From NAK19 sp034434515 (GTDB taxonomy: Bacteria; Chloroflexota; Anaerolineae; Anaerolineales; UBA4823): 58,472 bases of DNA. The position numbers were made by a program, and so were the translations under genes. Of this stretch, positions 1 to 8,457 are shown in pieces. The number at the start of each line of letters is the position of its first letter. Within the stretch, counting starts at the first letter, position 1. The stretch lies in assembly GCA_034434515.1 (NCBI GenBank), contig DAOTZA010000074.1, positions 1-58,472 of the forward strand, written 5' to 3'. A model generated the notes under the pieces. The model did no database searches and was not told the origin of the DNA. It saw only the letters and a list, made by a program, of their open reading frames with translations.

Positions 1-518
1 GCCATCACCGTTCGGGATGGGAAAGGCGAAAAGGATCGCGTTGTGCCGTTGCCCGAAACCGTCATCCCTGCCCTGCGTCGCCAGATGGAACGCGTCCGCC
101 TCCTTCACGAAGAAGACCTGGCGGCTGGCTATGGCGAAGTTTCCCTTCCCGATGCCCTGGCTGTAAAGTACCCCAACGCCTCCCGAGAGCTGCTCTGGCA
201 ATACCTCTTTCTGGCCTCCCGGCGCTCCATAGACCCGCGCAGTGGTAAGCAATTTCGCCATCACCTTGATCCCTCTGCGCTGCAACGCGCCATCCGGCAA
301 GCAGGGCAGAAAGCTGGTCTCCAGAAACGGGTCACTTGCCATACCTTACGTCATTCTTTTGCTACCCACCTGCTCCAGGCTGGTTATGACATCCGCACGG
401 TTGTAAGGGCGCACGGCTGTGCGCCTCTACCGGACACAAAGACGTGCGGACGACCATGATTTACACCCATGTTCTCCAGCGCAGCGGTCTGGCTGTGCGC
501 AGTCCGCTGGATGGCTGA
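1..518 (+). pseudogene. Integron-type tyrosine recombinase (IntI-like), 5'-truncated by window edge and frameshifted
   Basis: The open frame runs from base 1 (frame 1) and encodes the C-terminal catalytic half of a site-specific recombinase. It shows the integron-integrase-specific extra patch (LPDALAVKYPNA, then QYLF and SRRSIDPRSGKQFRHHLD) followed by box II HTLRHSFATHLLQAGYDIRTV with the HxxR catalytic residues. After DIRTV the expected QELL codons are replaced by about 29 bases (403-431), and the rest of the family's C-terminus (GHKDVRTTMIYTHVL, with the tyrosine nucleophile, to TGA at 516-518) continues in another frame from 432. The first frame instead stops near 459. The protein is therefore broken between the active-site histidine/arginine and the tyrosine and is almost certainly inactive. 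The start lies outside the window. No attC or attI site is visible. This is a relic next to the nuo operon. Confidence 0.85.
403..430. repeat. Short imperfect palindrome inserted in the integrase relic
   Basis: The sequence GTAAGGGCGCAC-GGCT-GTGCGCCTCTAC forms a 12-bp stem (two central-outer mismatches) around a 4-base loop. It sits exactly where the integrase reading frame breaks and replaces about 12 bases of conserved coding sequence with 29. Its form, GTA-GGG-GC-rich arms ending in CTAC, resembles the small dispersed palindromes common in some bacterial genomes. I saw no second copy in this window, so membership in a repeat family is inference. Confidence 0.6.
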
Positions 519-579
519 TGTCTTTCGCTGCCCGTCTCAAGATCTCAAAATCCTGTCTATTGATTTGCCCCCAAAAAGT

Positions 580-608
580 TTGAAATCGCATCAGGATTGT
601 GGTAAAAT
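580..608 (+). promoter_or_regulatory. Sigma-70-type promoter for the nuo operon
   Basis: TTGAAA at 580-585, a 17-base spacer, and TAAAAT at 603-608 lie 40 bases upstream of the nuoA start codon. The predicted transcription start is about 615, giving a leader of about 33 bases that contains the GGTGGAGG ribosome binding site (634-641). Confidence 0.7.
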
Positions 609-647
609 GTCCCCGTCATTTTGACCAAAAAAGGTGGAGGAACATTC

Positions 648-1004
648 ATGCTAAATGATTGGTTATTTATTGGGCTGATGCTTCTCATCGCTCCGATCTT
701 CCCAATTGGTGCGATTGTCATTCCCAGTATCTTAGCTCCCAAGAAACCGAATCCTCTCAAATCTCAAACCTATGAATGTGGAATTGAAACTGTCGGGGAT
801 ACGTGGGTACAATTTAAGGCTCAATACTATAACTTCGCTTTGGTTTTTCTGGTGTTTGATGTTGAAATTGTATTTTTATTCCCCTGGGCAGTGGCTTTCA
901 ATCAACTTCCCTTGTATGGCGTCATCGTCGGAATACTCTTTATTGAGGTTCTCGTGATTGGCTTAATTTATGCCTGGCGCAAGGGGATTTTAGAATGGTT
1001 CTAA
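648..1004 (+). CDS. nuoA: NADH-quinone oxidoreductase subunit A
   Basis: This is a small membrane subunit of complex I at the junction of membrane and peripheral arms. The 118-residue product has three membrane helices and the family signature around KSQTYECGIETVGDTWVQFK, followed by FALVFLVFDVEIVFLFPWA. The ATG at 648 is chosen because GGTGGAGG lies about 7 bases upstream; an in-frame TTG at 621 would extend the protein past the ribosome binding site and is unlikely. It heads the nuo cluster, but nuoB, C and D, which usually follow it, are absent here; nuoH comes next after a hairpin. Confidence 0.95.
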   Translation: MLNDWLFIGLMLLIAPIFPIGAIVIPSILAPKKPNPLKSQTYECGIETVGDTWVQFKAQYYNFALVFLVFDVEIVFLFPWAVAFNQLPLYGVIVGILFIEVLVIGLIYAWRKGILEWF

Positions 1005-1012
1005 AAATTCAA

Positions 1013-1047
1013 CGAAAAGGCTGATGGAAAACTCATCAGCCTTTTCG
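1013..1047 (+). terminator. Perfect hairpin between nuoA and nuoH
   Basis: CGAAAAGGCTGATG (1013-1026) pairs perfectly with CATCAGCCTTTTCG (1034-1047) around a 7-base loop. The 3' arm carries TTTT but no long U tract follows, so it may be a weak or partial terminator, or an mRNA processing or stability element. It separates nuoA from nuoH within one transcription direction and could set different expression of the two segments. Confidence 0.55.
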
Positions 1048-1094
1048 CGCGCCTGATTTTCGCAAGGTAGTAAGAAGTTTGGAGGAAGTATTCA

Positions 1095-2306
1095 ATGGCT
1101 GATCCTGTAACTTTCATCGGGCAATGGTTAGAAAGCATACTTGTGGGATGGGGTTTATCCAGCGCCTGGATTTCCGTGATCATGGGGGCTTTGGGGGTTC
1201 TTGTGCTCGGCGGAGGTGTCCTTTTGGTTGATATCTTTCTCGTGTGGGTTGAGAGAAAGGTTGTGGCGCGATTCCAGGACCGATTGGGTCCAAATCGGCT
1301 GGGTCCCTTTGGGTTGTTTCAGCCAATTGCAGATGTCATCAAACTATTGCTTAAAGAGAATATTACCCCGCAAGGCGCAGATAAATTTGTTTATAACCTT
1401 GCGCCTATTCTGGCTTTAGCCACGGTGATCATCCTATGGGCAGTTATCCCGCTTTCGGTAACCGTAGTTGGCAGCACAATTAACGTTGGCGCGTTGTATA
1501 TCGTGGCGGTCGGCGCAATTGGAACGCTGGCGATCATTATGGCTGGTTGGGCATCGAATAACAAGTATGCTTTGTTAGGTGCCTTTCGGATGGTAGCCCA
1601 GATGATTTCTTATGAAGTGCCGATGGTGATTGCCATCTTAATTCCGGTTATCCTGGCGAAAAGCATGTCTCTGGCGGATATTGTGGCAAGCCAGAGCGTG
1701 TGGTATATCGTCTTAGCTCCGATTGCGGCGGTCGTATTCCTGATTGGCGCTCAAGCTGAACTGGGAAGAGCGCCGTTTGACCTTTCCGAAGCCGAATCGG
1801 AGATTGTAGCCGGTTTTCACATTGAATATACCGGGATGAAATTCGGGTTGTTTTACGCCGGTGAATTGCTCCATGCGCTGACATTTGGAGGACTGTTTGC
1901 TACCTTCTTCCTGGGCGGCTGGAGAGGCTGGGGAGCGGAGACCTATCCGATTTTAGGGATCGGTTATTTCTTCGTCAAGGCGATGTTTATGTATTGGGTC
2001 ATCATGTGGATCAAATATTCTTTCCCGCGGGTGCGCATTGACCAGATGCTCAATTTTTGCTGGAAGTTCCTGACCCCTTTGATCCTGACCGTGCTCTCTA
2101 TTACAGCCATTTTAGACAAGCTGATGAGCGGCGTCCCCTACTGGATTTATGTGCTGGTCATGTTGTTTAGCAATCTGGTGATCCTGTATTTTGTTTATCA
2201 AGCCGTGGGGCGATATGCTCGCAAGGAGCGGCAGAAGGTGGCAGACCCCGAAAAGGTGCAGGTTAATTTTCGGGTGCGATCCTCAACCCCATCTCAAGCA
2301 TCTTAA
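1095..2306 (+). CDS. nuoH: NADH-quinone oxidoreductase subunit H
   Basis: Membrane subunit of complex I that forms part of the quinone-binding chamber and links to the membrane arm. The 403-residue product has about eight helices and the hallmark motifs ERKVVARFQDRLGPNRLGP (first cytoplasmic loop) and EAESEIVAGFHIEYTGMKF (acidic quinone-site loop). The ATG at 1095 follows GGAGGAA by 8 bases. It runs into nuoJ after 17 bases; nuoI, which normally lies between H and J, is missing. Confidence 0.95.
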   Translation: MADPVTFIGQWLESILVGWGLSSAWISVIMGALGVLVLGGGVLLVDIFLVWVERKVVARFQDRLGPNRLGPFGLFQPIADVIKLLLKENITPQGADKFVYNLAPILALATVIILWAVIPLSVTVVGSTINVGALYIVAVGAIGTLAIIMAGWASNNKYALLGAFRMVAQMISYEVPMVIAILIPVILAKSMSLADIVASQSVWYIVLAPIAAVVFLIGAQAELGRAPFDLSEAESEIVAGFHIEYTGMKFGLFYAGELLHALTFGGLFATFFLGGWRGWGAETYPILGIGYFFVKAMFMYWVIMWIKYSFPRVRIDQMLNFCWKFLTPLILTVLSITAILDKLMSGVPYWIYVLVMLFSNLVILYFVYQAVGRYARKERQKVADPEKVQVNFRVRSSTPSQAS

Positions 2307-2323
2307 ATTTGGAGAAAGTGCTG

Positions 2324-2833
2324 ATGTCTCCCCTACAGGTGATCTTTATTCTCGTGAGTGCAATAACTCTCGGCGCAGCCTTGATGGTTGTGACCACCCG
2401 CAATATGGTGCGGGCAGCGCTCTGGCTGGTCTTAACCCTGTTTGGCGTCGCTATCCTCTTTGTCTTGTTGGAGGCCGGCTTTTTCGCAGTGGCTCAGGTC
2501 ATCATCTATATCGGCGCAATCGCCATCTTAATGATCTTTGCCATTATGCTGACGCGACGCATTGCTCATGACCCTGGTCCGCAGATCAATGCCACCTGGC
2601 CAATTGCGGCTGTGATTGCTCTGGTCGTTTTTGGTTTGATTGTTTTCTTTGTGCAAGGATGGGGAAAAGCGGCCAGCCAACCTGCGCCTTTCCCCGCCGG
2701 ATTTGATCCCTTGCGAGAACTCGGTGTGGCTTTGGTTTCAGCCAATCAATACTTGATCCCATTTGAAATTGCCTCCATCTTGCTTTTAGCGGCGTTGATT
2801 GGGGCGATTGTGATTGCCTGGGATAAAAAATGA
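2324..2833 (+). CDS. nuoJ: NADH-quinone oxidoreductase subunit J
   Basis: Membrane subunit of complex I with five helices. The helix with the mobile pi-bulge is in the segment AQVIIYIGAIAILMIFAIML, the NuoJ signature. At 169 residues it has a normal length. The ATG at 2324 is preceded by GGAGA (2311-2315); TTG and GTG codons just upstream are in frame but less well placed. Its stop (2831-2833) overlaps the ribosome binding site of nuoK, indicating translational coupling. Confidence 0.93.
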   Translation: MSPLQVIFILVSAITLGAALMVVTTRNMVRAALWLVLTLFGVAILFVLLEAGFFAVAQVIIYIGAIAILMIFAIMLTRRIAHDPGPQINATWPIAAVIALVVFGLIVFFVQGWGKAASQPAPFPAGFDPLRELGVALVSANQYLIPFEIASILLLAALIGAIVIAWDKK

Positions 2834-2843
2834 GGAGCAGGAT

Positions 2844-3152
2844 ATGATTCCACTATCATGGTATTTGATTTTTGCTGCTGCCCTGTTCTGCATTGGACTT
2901 TTTGGCGTTCTCAGTCGCAGGAATGCAGTTGCAATCTTGATGGGGGTGGAATTGATGCTCAATGCCGTAAACGTTAATTTGCTGGCATTTTGGCGATATT
3001 TGACTTTTGAAAAGATGGCTGGACAGGTATTTGCGGTAATCGTCTTTGCTGTCGCAGCTTCAGAGGTTGCCGTTGGATTAGCCCTAGTTATCTCTGTTTA
3101 TCGGCGACGCCAATCCATTGTTGCCGATGACATCAACTTGCTTAAGTATTAA
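2844..3152 (+). CDS. nuoK: NADH-quinone oxidoreductase subunit K
   Basis: Small MrpC-like subunit of complex I with three helices that carries channel glutamates. The 102-residue product shows MGVELMLNAVNVNLLAFWR (the first conserved membrane Glu) and VFAVAASEVAVGLALV (the second). The start ATG at 2844 lies 6 bases after GGAG (2834-2837). An earlier in-frame ATG at 2814 lies inside nuoJ and lacks a binding site. Confidence 0.94.
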   Translation: MIPLSWYLIFAAALFCIGLFGVLSRRNAVAILMGVELMLNAVNVNLLAFWRYLTFEKMAGQVFAVIVFAVAASEVAVGLALVISVYRRRQSIVADDINLLKY

Positions 3153-3187
3153 TTCTTTACGCGGCAAACTGCGTGGATGGAGGATGA

Positions 3188-5374
3188 ATGACAACAGAAA
3201 CAATTATCTGGTTAATTCCCTTGCCTCCCCTTTTGGCATTTTTCTTGATTGTTTTGTTTACCAATCGCTACCGAGGGGTCAGTCATACGATTGCAATTGG
3301 GGCTGCATTTCTTTCCTGGCTTGGCAGTATGGTGGTCTTTCTGCGGGCCATCCAAATTCATGAATTCGGCAAGCATCCTTTTCAATCGAGTATACCCTGG
3401 TTGCCATTGGGTGAAAGTTGGTTTTCGATTGGGGTATTAATTGATCCATTGGGGGCAGCGACCCTGTTCTTTGTTGCCTGGACCATCTTGATGATTTTCA
3501 TCTATAGTGTTGGTTACCACAATTACGGTCAACCTGAAGGTGATCATGATCGAAAAGGTTTACCTCCTCACGGCGCTACGGTGATTGATCAACATGGGCA
3601 TAAACACAAGGTGCCTTCGATAGAACCAATGTACTCGCGGTTCTTCGCCTTTATTGGCCTCTTTGCTTTTGGAATGTATCTTCTGGTAGTCTCTGATAAT
3701 CTCCTGACCCTCTTTGTGGGGTGGGAGATTATGGGGTTGTGTTCCTATCTTTTAATTGGCTTCTGGTATGGTAAGCCTTCTGCCAGAGCGGCGATGATCA
3801 AGGCATTTATCACCACCCGGGTGGGTGATGTCTTTATGCTGCTGGGGATTGCCTATCTCTATTCGCAGACGGGAACCCTCAATTTTCGAGCCATTCTTTA
3901 CAACCAGGAAGTTTTAGAAACCCTCGCCTCCACGCCATCTTATGTTGCAGGGCTATCAGCAGCAGCGTTGATTGGAATATTGCTGTTTATCGGGACCGTA
4001 GGAAAGTCTGCCCAGTTTCCCCTACATGTTTGGTTACCGGATGCCATGGAAGGCCCGACGCCTGTATCGGCAATGATCCATGCGGCGACCATGGTTTCGG
4101 CCGGCGTTTATATGGTGATTCGCATCTTTCCGCTTTTATCCGCCGGTAGTCATCATGGGGCACTAACGGCGCCAATGATTATCCTTTCGATCATCGGTGC
4201 GGGGACGGCCTTGTTCGCCGCCACGATAGCCGTTGCTCAGAATGACATCAAGCGAGTGCTGGCTTATTCGACCATATCTCAGTTAGGGTACATGGTGGCT
4301 GCATTGGGAATCGGCGCTTATATTGCAGCAGCTTTTCATCTGATTACTCATGCGTTCTTCAAAGCGCTGTTGTTCCTGGGCTCGGGGTCTGTTATTCATG
4401 GAATGGAACACGGCGTTTTGCATACTGATGACCACGTTGATCCGCAAAACATGCTGAATATGGGCGGTTTACGGAAAAAGATGCCAATCACTTTCTGGAC
4501 ATTTCTGATTGGTGGTTTTGCCTTGTCCGGATTTCCGCTGGTAACGGCGGGCTTCTGGTCAAAGGATGAGATCCTGGCCGATGCTTTTGGGCACGCCCAT
4601 TATGGGGTGTTTATCACCTTAGCCCTCGCTGCGTTGCTTACTGCCTTTTACACTATGCGTCAAATTACCCTGACGTTTTTGGGTGAGCCTCGTTCGAAGG
4701 CGGCGGAGCATGCCCAAGAGACCCCCTGGACGATGACCATTCCCTTGATCATTCTGGCGGTCTTTGCTGTCTCAGCCGGCTGGGTAGGAATTCCGGAACA
4801 TTTCCCCGTGATTGGTGGTCTGATTCCCAATTGGTTCCATGAATTTGTGGGTGAGACGTTGCTGGAGAAGCCGAAAGGGGTTGAATTTAATCCCATCCCA
4901 TTACTCACTTCAATTCTTGTGGCGCTTGGTGGTCTCTATGGGGGATGGATGGTTTATCGCAACCTCAAAGCAGGTGAAATAGATCCTTTGGAGAAGACGC
5001 TTGGCCCAATTTATCTGGTTTTGAAGAATAAATACTACTTCGATGAGTTGTATCATTTGATTTTTATCCGCCCCTCAATATGGATATCAGAAGTCTTTAC
5101 CTACTTATGGATTGATCGCAAGATCATTGATGGTGTTCTCCACCTCGTCGCGGATGTGTCGATTAAGGTTGGGGCTTTCCTGCGCAACTATATTGACAAA
5201 CCGGTGGTCAATGGCTCTGGAGATCTGGTAGCCAACGTGACAAAAGAAGGCGGGCGCTCGTTGCGGGTCATTCAAACCGGGCGCATTCAGCAATATCTGA
5301 TCATGGCGTTATTTGGTTTCATCGCCTTGAGCGGGCTGTTCTATTTCATTATCCAACGCATGGGCATGCAATAG
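3188..5374 (+). CDS. nuoL: NADH-quinone oxidoreductase subunit L, with His-rich insertion
   Basis: Distal antiporter-like proton-pumping subunit of complex I, with the long lateral helix at the C-terminus. At 728 residues it is clearly longer than the roughly 610 of E. coli NuoL. Visible motifs are GWEIMGLCSYLLIGFWY (TM5 Glu region), GTVGKSAQFPLHVWLPDAM (TM7 Lys), IHAATMVSAGVYM and GFWSKDEIL. Residues about 111-147 hold a loop not found in standard NuoL, rich in His (DHDRKGLPPHG, DQHGHKHKVPS). The C-terminus has an amphipathic segment and a final membrane helix. The ATG at 3188 follows GGATGGAGG. Confidence 0.94.
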   Translation: MTTETIIWLIPLPPLLAFFLIVLFTNRYRGVSHTIAIGAAFLSWLGSMVVFLRAIQIHEFGKHPFQSSIPWLPLGESWFSIGVLIDPLGAATLFFVAWTILMIFIYSVGYHNYGQPEGDHDRKGLPPHGATVIDQHGHKHKVPSIEPMYSRFFAFIGLFAFGMYLLVVSDNLLTLFVGWEIMGLCSYLLIGFWYGKPSARAAMIKAFITTRVGDVFMLLGIAYLYSQTGTLNFRAILYNQEVLETLASTPSYVAGLSAAALIGILLFIGTVGKSAQFPLHVWLPDAMEGPTPVSAMIHAATMVSAGVYMVIRIFPLLSAGSHHGALTAPMIILSIIGAGTALFAATIAVAQNDIKRVLAYSTISQLGYMVAALGIGAYIAAAFHLITHAFFKALLFLGSGSVIHGMEHGVLHTDDHVDPQNMLNMGGLRKKMPITFWTFLIGGFALSGFPLVTAGFWSKDEILADAFGHAHYGVFITLALAALLTAFYTMRQITLTFLGEPRSKAAEHAQETPWTMTIPLIILAVFAVSAGWVGIPEHFPVIGGLIPNWFHEFVGETLLEKPKGVEFNPIPLLTSILVALGGLYGGWMVYRNLKAGEIDPLEKTLGPIYLVLKNKYYFDELYHLIFIRPSIWISEVFTYLWIDRKIIDGVLHLVADVSIKVGAFLRNYIDKPVVNGSGDLVANVTKEGGRSLRVIQTGRIQQYLIMALFGFIALSGLFYFIIQRMGMQ

Positions 5375-5396
5375 CATGATCAAGTAGGAGAGCAGT

Positions 5397-6947
5397 ATGA
5401 ACTTTTTTACTGACCACATCCTGTCCATTATTCTCTTTTCTCCGGTGTTTGCGGCTGCAATCCTGTTTTTTCTCCCCGAAAACCAGGAAAAATTGCTGAA
5501 ATGGGTCTCTTTTGTGTTGAGCTTAATCCCCTTTGGGTTCTCGTTGGCTTTGTGGTTTCTGTTCGATAAAAATGCAGCCGGTTTTCAATTTGTGGAGCAA
5601 TTTATCTGGTATGCGGCGATCAATTCTTCCTATCATGTAGGCGTGGATGGGATTGCCCTGAGCATGGTATTGCTGACTACCTTGCTTACGCCGTTGGCAA
5701 TTCTGGCTTCGTTTTCCATCAAAGAGAACATCAAGTCTTATATGATCCTTTTCTTCTTGCTCGAGTTAGGGATGTTGGGGGTATTTCTTGCCCTTGATCT
5801 GCTGATTTTCTTTGTCTTCTGGGAGTTTGGTCTGGTTCCAATGTATTTCTTGATCAACCAGTGGGGCAGCGAAAAGGGCGAACGGGAGATATGGGGGGGC
5901 CTCAAGGTACCGGCGCGCACTTATGCCTCCTTCAAGTTCATGATTTATACCATGGCAGGGTCATTGGGCTTGTTGTTAGCCATTCAGATGATTGGGGTTG
6001 TGGCGGGCACGTTTGATATTCCGACCTTATTTGAGCGGTGGACAAGCCTAGATAAGAGTTTATTTGGTTTGGATATTTCTGTGGTAAAAGCAATTGCCTT
6101 TTGGGCGTTTACGATTGCCTTTGCGATTAAAGTGCCGGTGTGGCCGTTCCATACCTGGCTGCCGGATGCGCACACTGAAGCTCCAACAGCCGGCTCCATG
6201 ATTCTGGCGGGGGTGTTGTTAAAGCTAGGCGCGTTTGGTTTCTTACGCCTTGTGTTGCCGCTTTATCCTACAGAAGCTCAACGCTATGCGCCGGCTTTGG
6301 CTTTTCTGGCCGTGATGGCGATTATTTTTGGAGCTTTTGCGTCTTTTGGACAAACGGATTTCAAACGGCTGGTCGCCTATTCCTCGGTCAATCACATGGG
6401 GTTTGTAGTGTTGGGAATTGCTGCGGCAGCCTACGCAATGGGTGGCGAAAATGCAACCATTGCTTTGAATGGCGCCGTCTTGCAAATGTTCAACCATGGT
6501 TTGTCAGCAGCAGGGATGTTCTTTTTGGTTGGCGTTATCTATGAACGCACGCATACCCGCGATCTTAATGAGTATGGTGGTCTCTTCCCCTTGGTGCCGG
6601 TTTACGGTGGAATTTTGATCTTTACCTCGATGGCATCGCTTGGGTTGCCAGGACTTAATGGTTTTATTTCTGAGTTTTTGGTTGTGCGAGGGAGCTGGCC
6701 AATCTTTACGCTCTATACTGCCCTGGCGATGATTGGCCTGTTGTTTACCGGCGCATATATTCTCAAAGGGATTAAGCAAGTCCTGCACGGACCGCTAAAT
6801 GAAAAGTGGATTGGTCATCTCACGGAAATAAATTCGAGAGAGATTTTTGTCATTGCTCCGTTGATGGTGTTGATGCTTTGGATTGGAGTTTGGCCAGCCT
6901 GGATTCTGGATGTCATCAATCGAGCAGTGCTCGCTCTCTTGTCATAA
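5397..6947 (+). CDS. nuoM: NADH-quinone oxidoreductase subunit M (first copy)
   Basis: Antiporter-like proton-pumping subunit. The 516-residue product keeps all expected ionizable channel residues: Glu143 in LLIFFVFWEFGLVPMYFL, Lys245 in AIKVPVWPFHTWLPDAH, Lys276 in LAGVLLKLGAFG, and the TM12 Glu in GLNGFISEFLVV. The ATG at 5397 follows GGAGAGC. It is the canonical NuoM of the pair, followed after 37 bases by a second nuoM-like gene. Confidence 0.93.
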   Translation: MNFFTDHILSIILFSPVFAAAILFFLPENQEKLLKWVSFVLSLIPFGFSLALWFLFDKNAAGFQFVEQFIWYAAINSSYHVGVDGIALSMVLLTTLLTPLAILASFSIKENIKSYMILFFLLELGMLGVFLALDLLIFFVFWEFGLVPMYFLINQWGSEKGEREIWGGLKVPARTYASFKFMIYTMAGSLGLLLAIQMIGVVAGTFDIPTLFERWTSLDKSLFGLDISVVKAIAFWAFTIAFAIKVPVWPFHTWLPDAHTEAPTAGSMILAGVLLKLGAFGFLRLVLPLYPTEAQRYAPALAFLAVMAIIFGAFASFGQTDFKRLVAYSSVNHMGFVVLGIAAAAYAMGGENATIALNGAVLQMFNHGLSAAGMFFLVGVIYERTHTRDLNEYGGLFPLVPVYGGILIFTSMASLGLPGLNGFISEFLVVRGSWPIFTLYTALAMIGLLFTGAYILKGIKQVLHGPLNEKWIGHLTEINSREIFVIAPLMVLMLWIGVWPAWILDVINRAVLALLS

Positions 6948-6984
6948 AGGGATAAACCTACTGCAACAGAGCTAGAGGTGAAGA

Positions 6985-8457
6985 ATGCAATTTCCGATTT
7001 TATCCTTTATCGTATTTACACCCATTGTAGCAGCCTTAATCATTTTCCTAATCCCCGAAGAGCGAAAAAGCGAAGTTAGAGTAGCTGCTTTAGCCGCCGC
7101 GGCTTTCGCCCTGGTTCTATCAATTTGGGCTTATTTTGCATACGATGTTAGGGCAGGGGGATATCAATTTGTCGAACAAGTCAGTTGGATTCCGGCTTTG
7201 GGAATCTCTTATAAAGTCGGTTTAGATGGCATGAACGCCCCGCTGGTCTTATTAACCGGTGTGGTGATGTTCACCGGGGTTTTGATTTCGTGGGGAATTG
7301 ATGATCGACCGCGGGAATTTTTTACATTCCTGTTTATCTTGGCTACCGGGGTTTTTGGCGTTTTTGTTTCTCTTGATTTGTTCATGTTGTTCTTCTTTTA
7401 TGAAATTGCCGTCTTTCCGATGTATTTACTGATTGCCATCTGGGGATGGAAGGAAACTCGCGAATATGCGGCGATGAAGCTGACTTTATATTTGTTTGTT
7501 GGTTCGGTAATTGCCCTGGTCGGGGCACTGGCGATGTATTTCACTGCCGGCCTGGGCACCTTTGATATCCTGGAACTGGAGAAAGCCGGTTTTTCGCGAG
7601 AATTTCAGATTTTATGGTTCCCCTTTGTTTTTATCGGCTTTGGAGTACTCGGTGGTATCTTCCCATTTCACAACTGGAGTCCAGATGGTCACGTGGCTGC
7701 GCCAACGGCCGTGTCAATGTTCCATGCGGGTGTGTTGATGAAGCTTGGCGCCTTTGCCGCCTTACGGGTTGGTTTAATGCTATTGCCGGAGGGAGCCAAG
7801 TTTCACATGGGGTGGATCATCCTTTTAACATTGGTCAACGTGGTTTATGGTGCATTCATCGCCAGTGTCCAAACAGATTTTAAGTATGTGATTGGTTTCT
7901 CTTCGGTCTCTCACATGGGGCTGGTCTTAATGGGTTTTGCGACCCTGACCAGAGAAGGCTTCATCGGTTCAGGCATCCAGATGTTTTCGCATGGTGTGAT
8001 GACGGCTCTATTCTTTGCCGTTGTTGGAATGGTTTATGACCAGGCCCATACCCGTGAAATTCCAAAGCTGGGGGGTTTTCGCAAGGTGATGCCTGTGGTG
8101 GCAATTGCCTTTATTATTGGTGGTTTGGTCTCGATGGGAATGCCTGGTTTTTCCGGCTTTATCGCCGAATTTCCAATTTTCATGGGAGTGTGGAAAAGTT
8201 ATCCGTTGATTGCGATTATTGCAGCGATTTCAATCGTGATTACTGCATCGTATATCATCCGCGTTGTCGGACGAGTGTTTTATGGAAAGATGCCGCAGGA
8301 GTTTGAAGGGCATGTGCACGACGTGACGGTTCTGGATAAAATCGCTCTGGTTTTCTTATCGTTTATCTTGATAGCCTTAGGGGTGTTTCCGGGGTGGATG
8401 GTTCCGCTCGTTGAAAGTGGGGTGGAGCAAATACTTCGCCTTTTGGGAGGTGCCTAA
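6985..8457 (+). CDS. nuoM: NADH-quinone oxidoreductase subunit M, second divergent copy (NuoM2)
   Basis: A second antiporter-like subunit of 490 residues. It keeps Glu140 (LFMLFFFYEIAVFPMYLL), Lys253 (HAGVLMKLGAFA) and the TM12 Glu (GFSGFIAEFPIF). In the TM7 motif, however, the usual Lys is Leu222 (FGVLGGIFPFHNWSPDGH, compare AIKVPVWPFHTWLPDAH in the neighbouring copy), so the proton path differs. Two adjacent nuoM genes match the reported '2M' type of complex I, proposed to pump more protons per turnover. The start ATG at 6985 follows AGAGGTGAAG. Its stop is immediately followed by the nuoN start. Confidence 0.9.
   Translation: MQFPILSFIVFTPIVAALIIFLIPEERKSEVRVAALAAAAFALVLSIWAYFAYDVRAGGYQFVEQVSWIPALGISYKVGLDGMNAPLVLLTGVVMFTGVLISWGIDDRPREFFTFLFILATGVFGVFVSLDLFMLFFFYEIAVFPMYLLIAIWGWKETREYAAMKLTLYLFVGSVIALVGALAMYFTAGLGTFDILELEKAGFSREFQILWFPFVFIGFGVLGGIFPFHNWSPDGHVAAPTAVSMFHAGVLMKLGAFAALRVGLMLLPEGAKFHMGWIILLTLVNVVYGAFIASVQTDFKYVIGFSSVSHMGLVLMGFATLTREGFIGSGIQMFSHGVMTALFFAVVGMVYDQAHTREIPKLGGFRKVMPVVAIAFIIGGLVSMGMPGFSGFIAEFPIFMGVWKSYPLIAIIAAISIVITASYIIRVVGRVFYGKMPQEFEGHVHDVTVLDKIALVFLSFILIALGVFPGWMVPLVESGVEQILRLLGGA

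Noticed and set aside
549..598. AATCCTG ... CAGGATT inverted repeat around the nuo promoter -35, as a possible operator
   Set aside because: Seven-base arms separated by 36 bases are expected by chance at this length; no second copy supports a regulator site.
621..647. TTG start for nuoA giving nine extra residues
   Set aside because: The extension would contain the GGTGGAGG ribosome binding site; the ATG at 648 gives the normal NuoA length.
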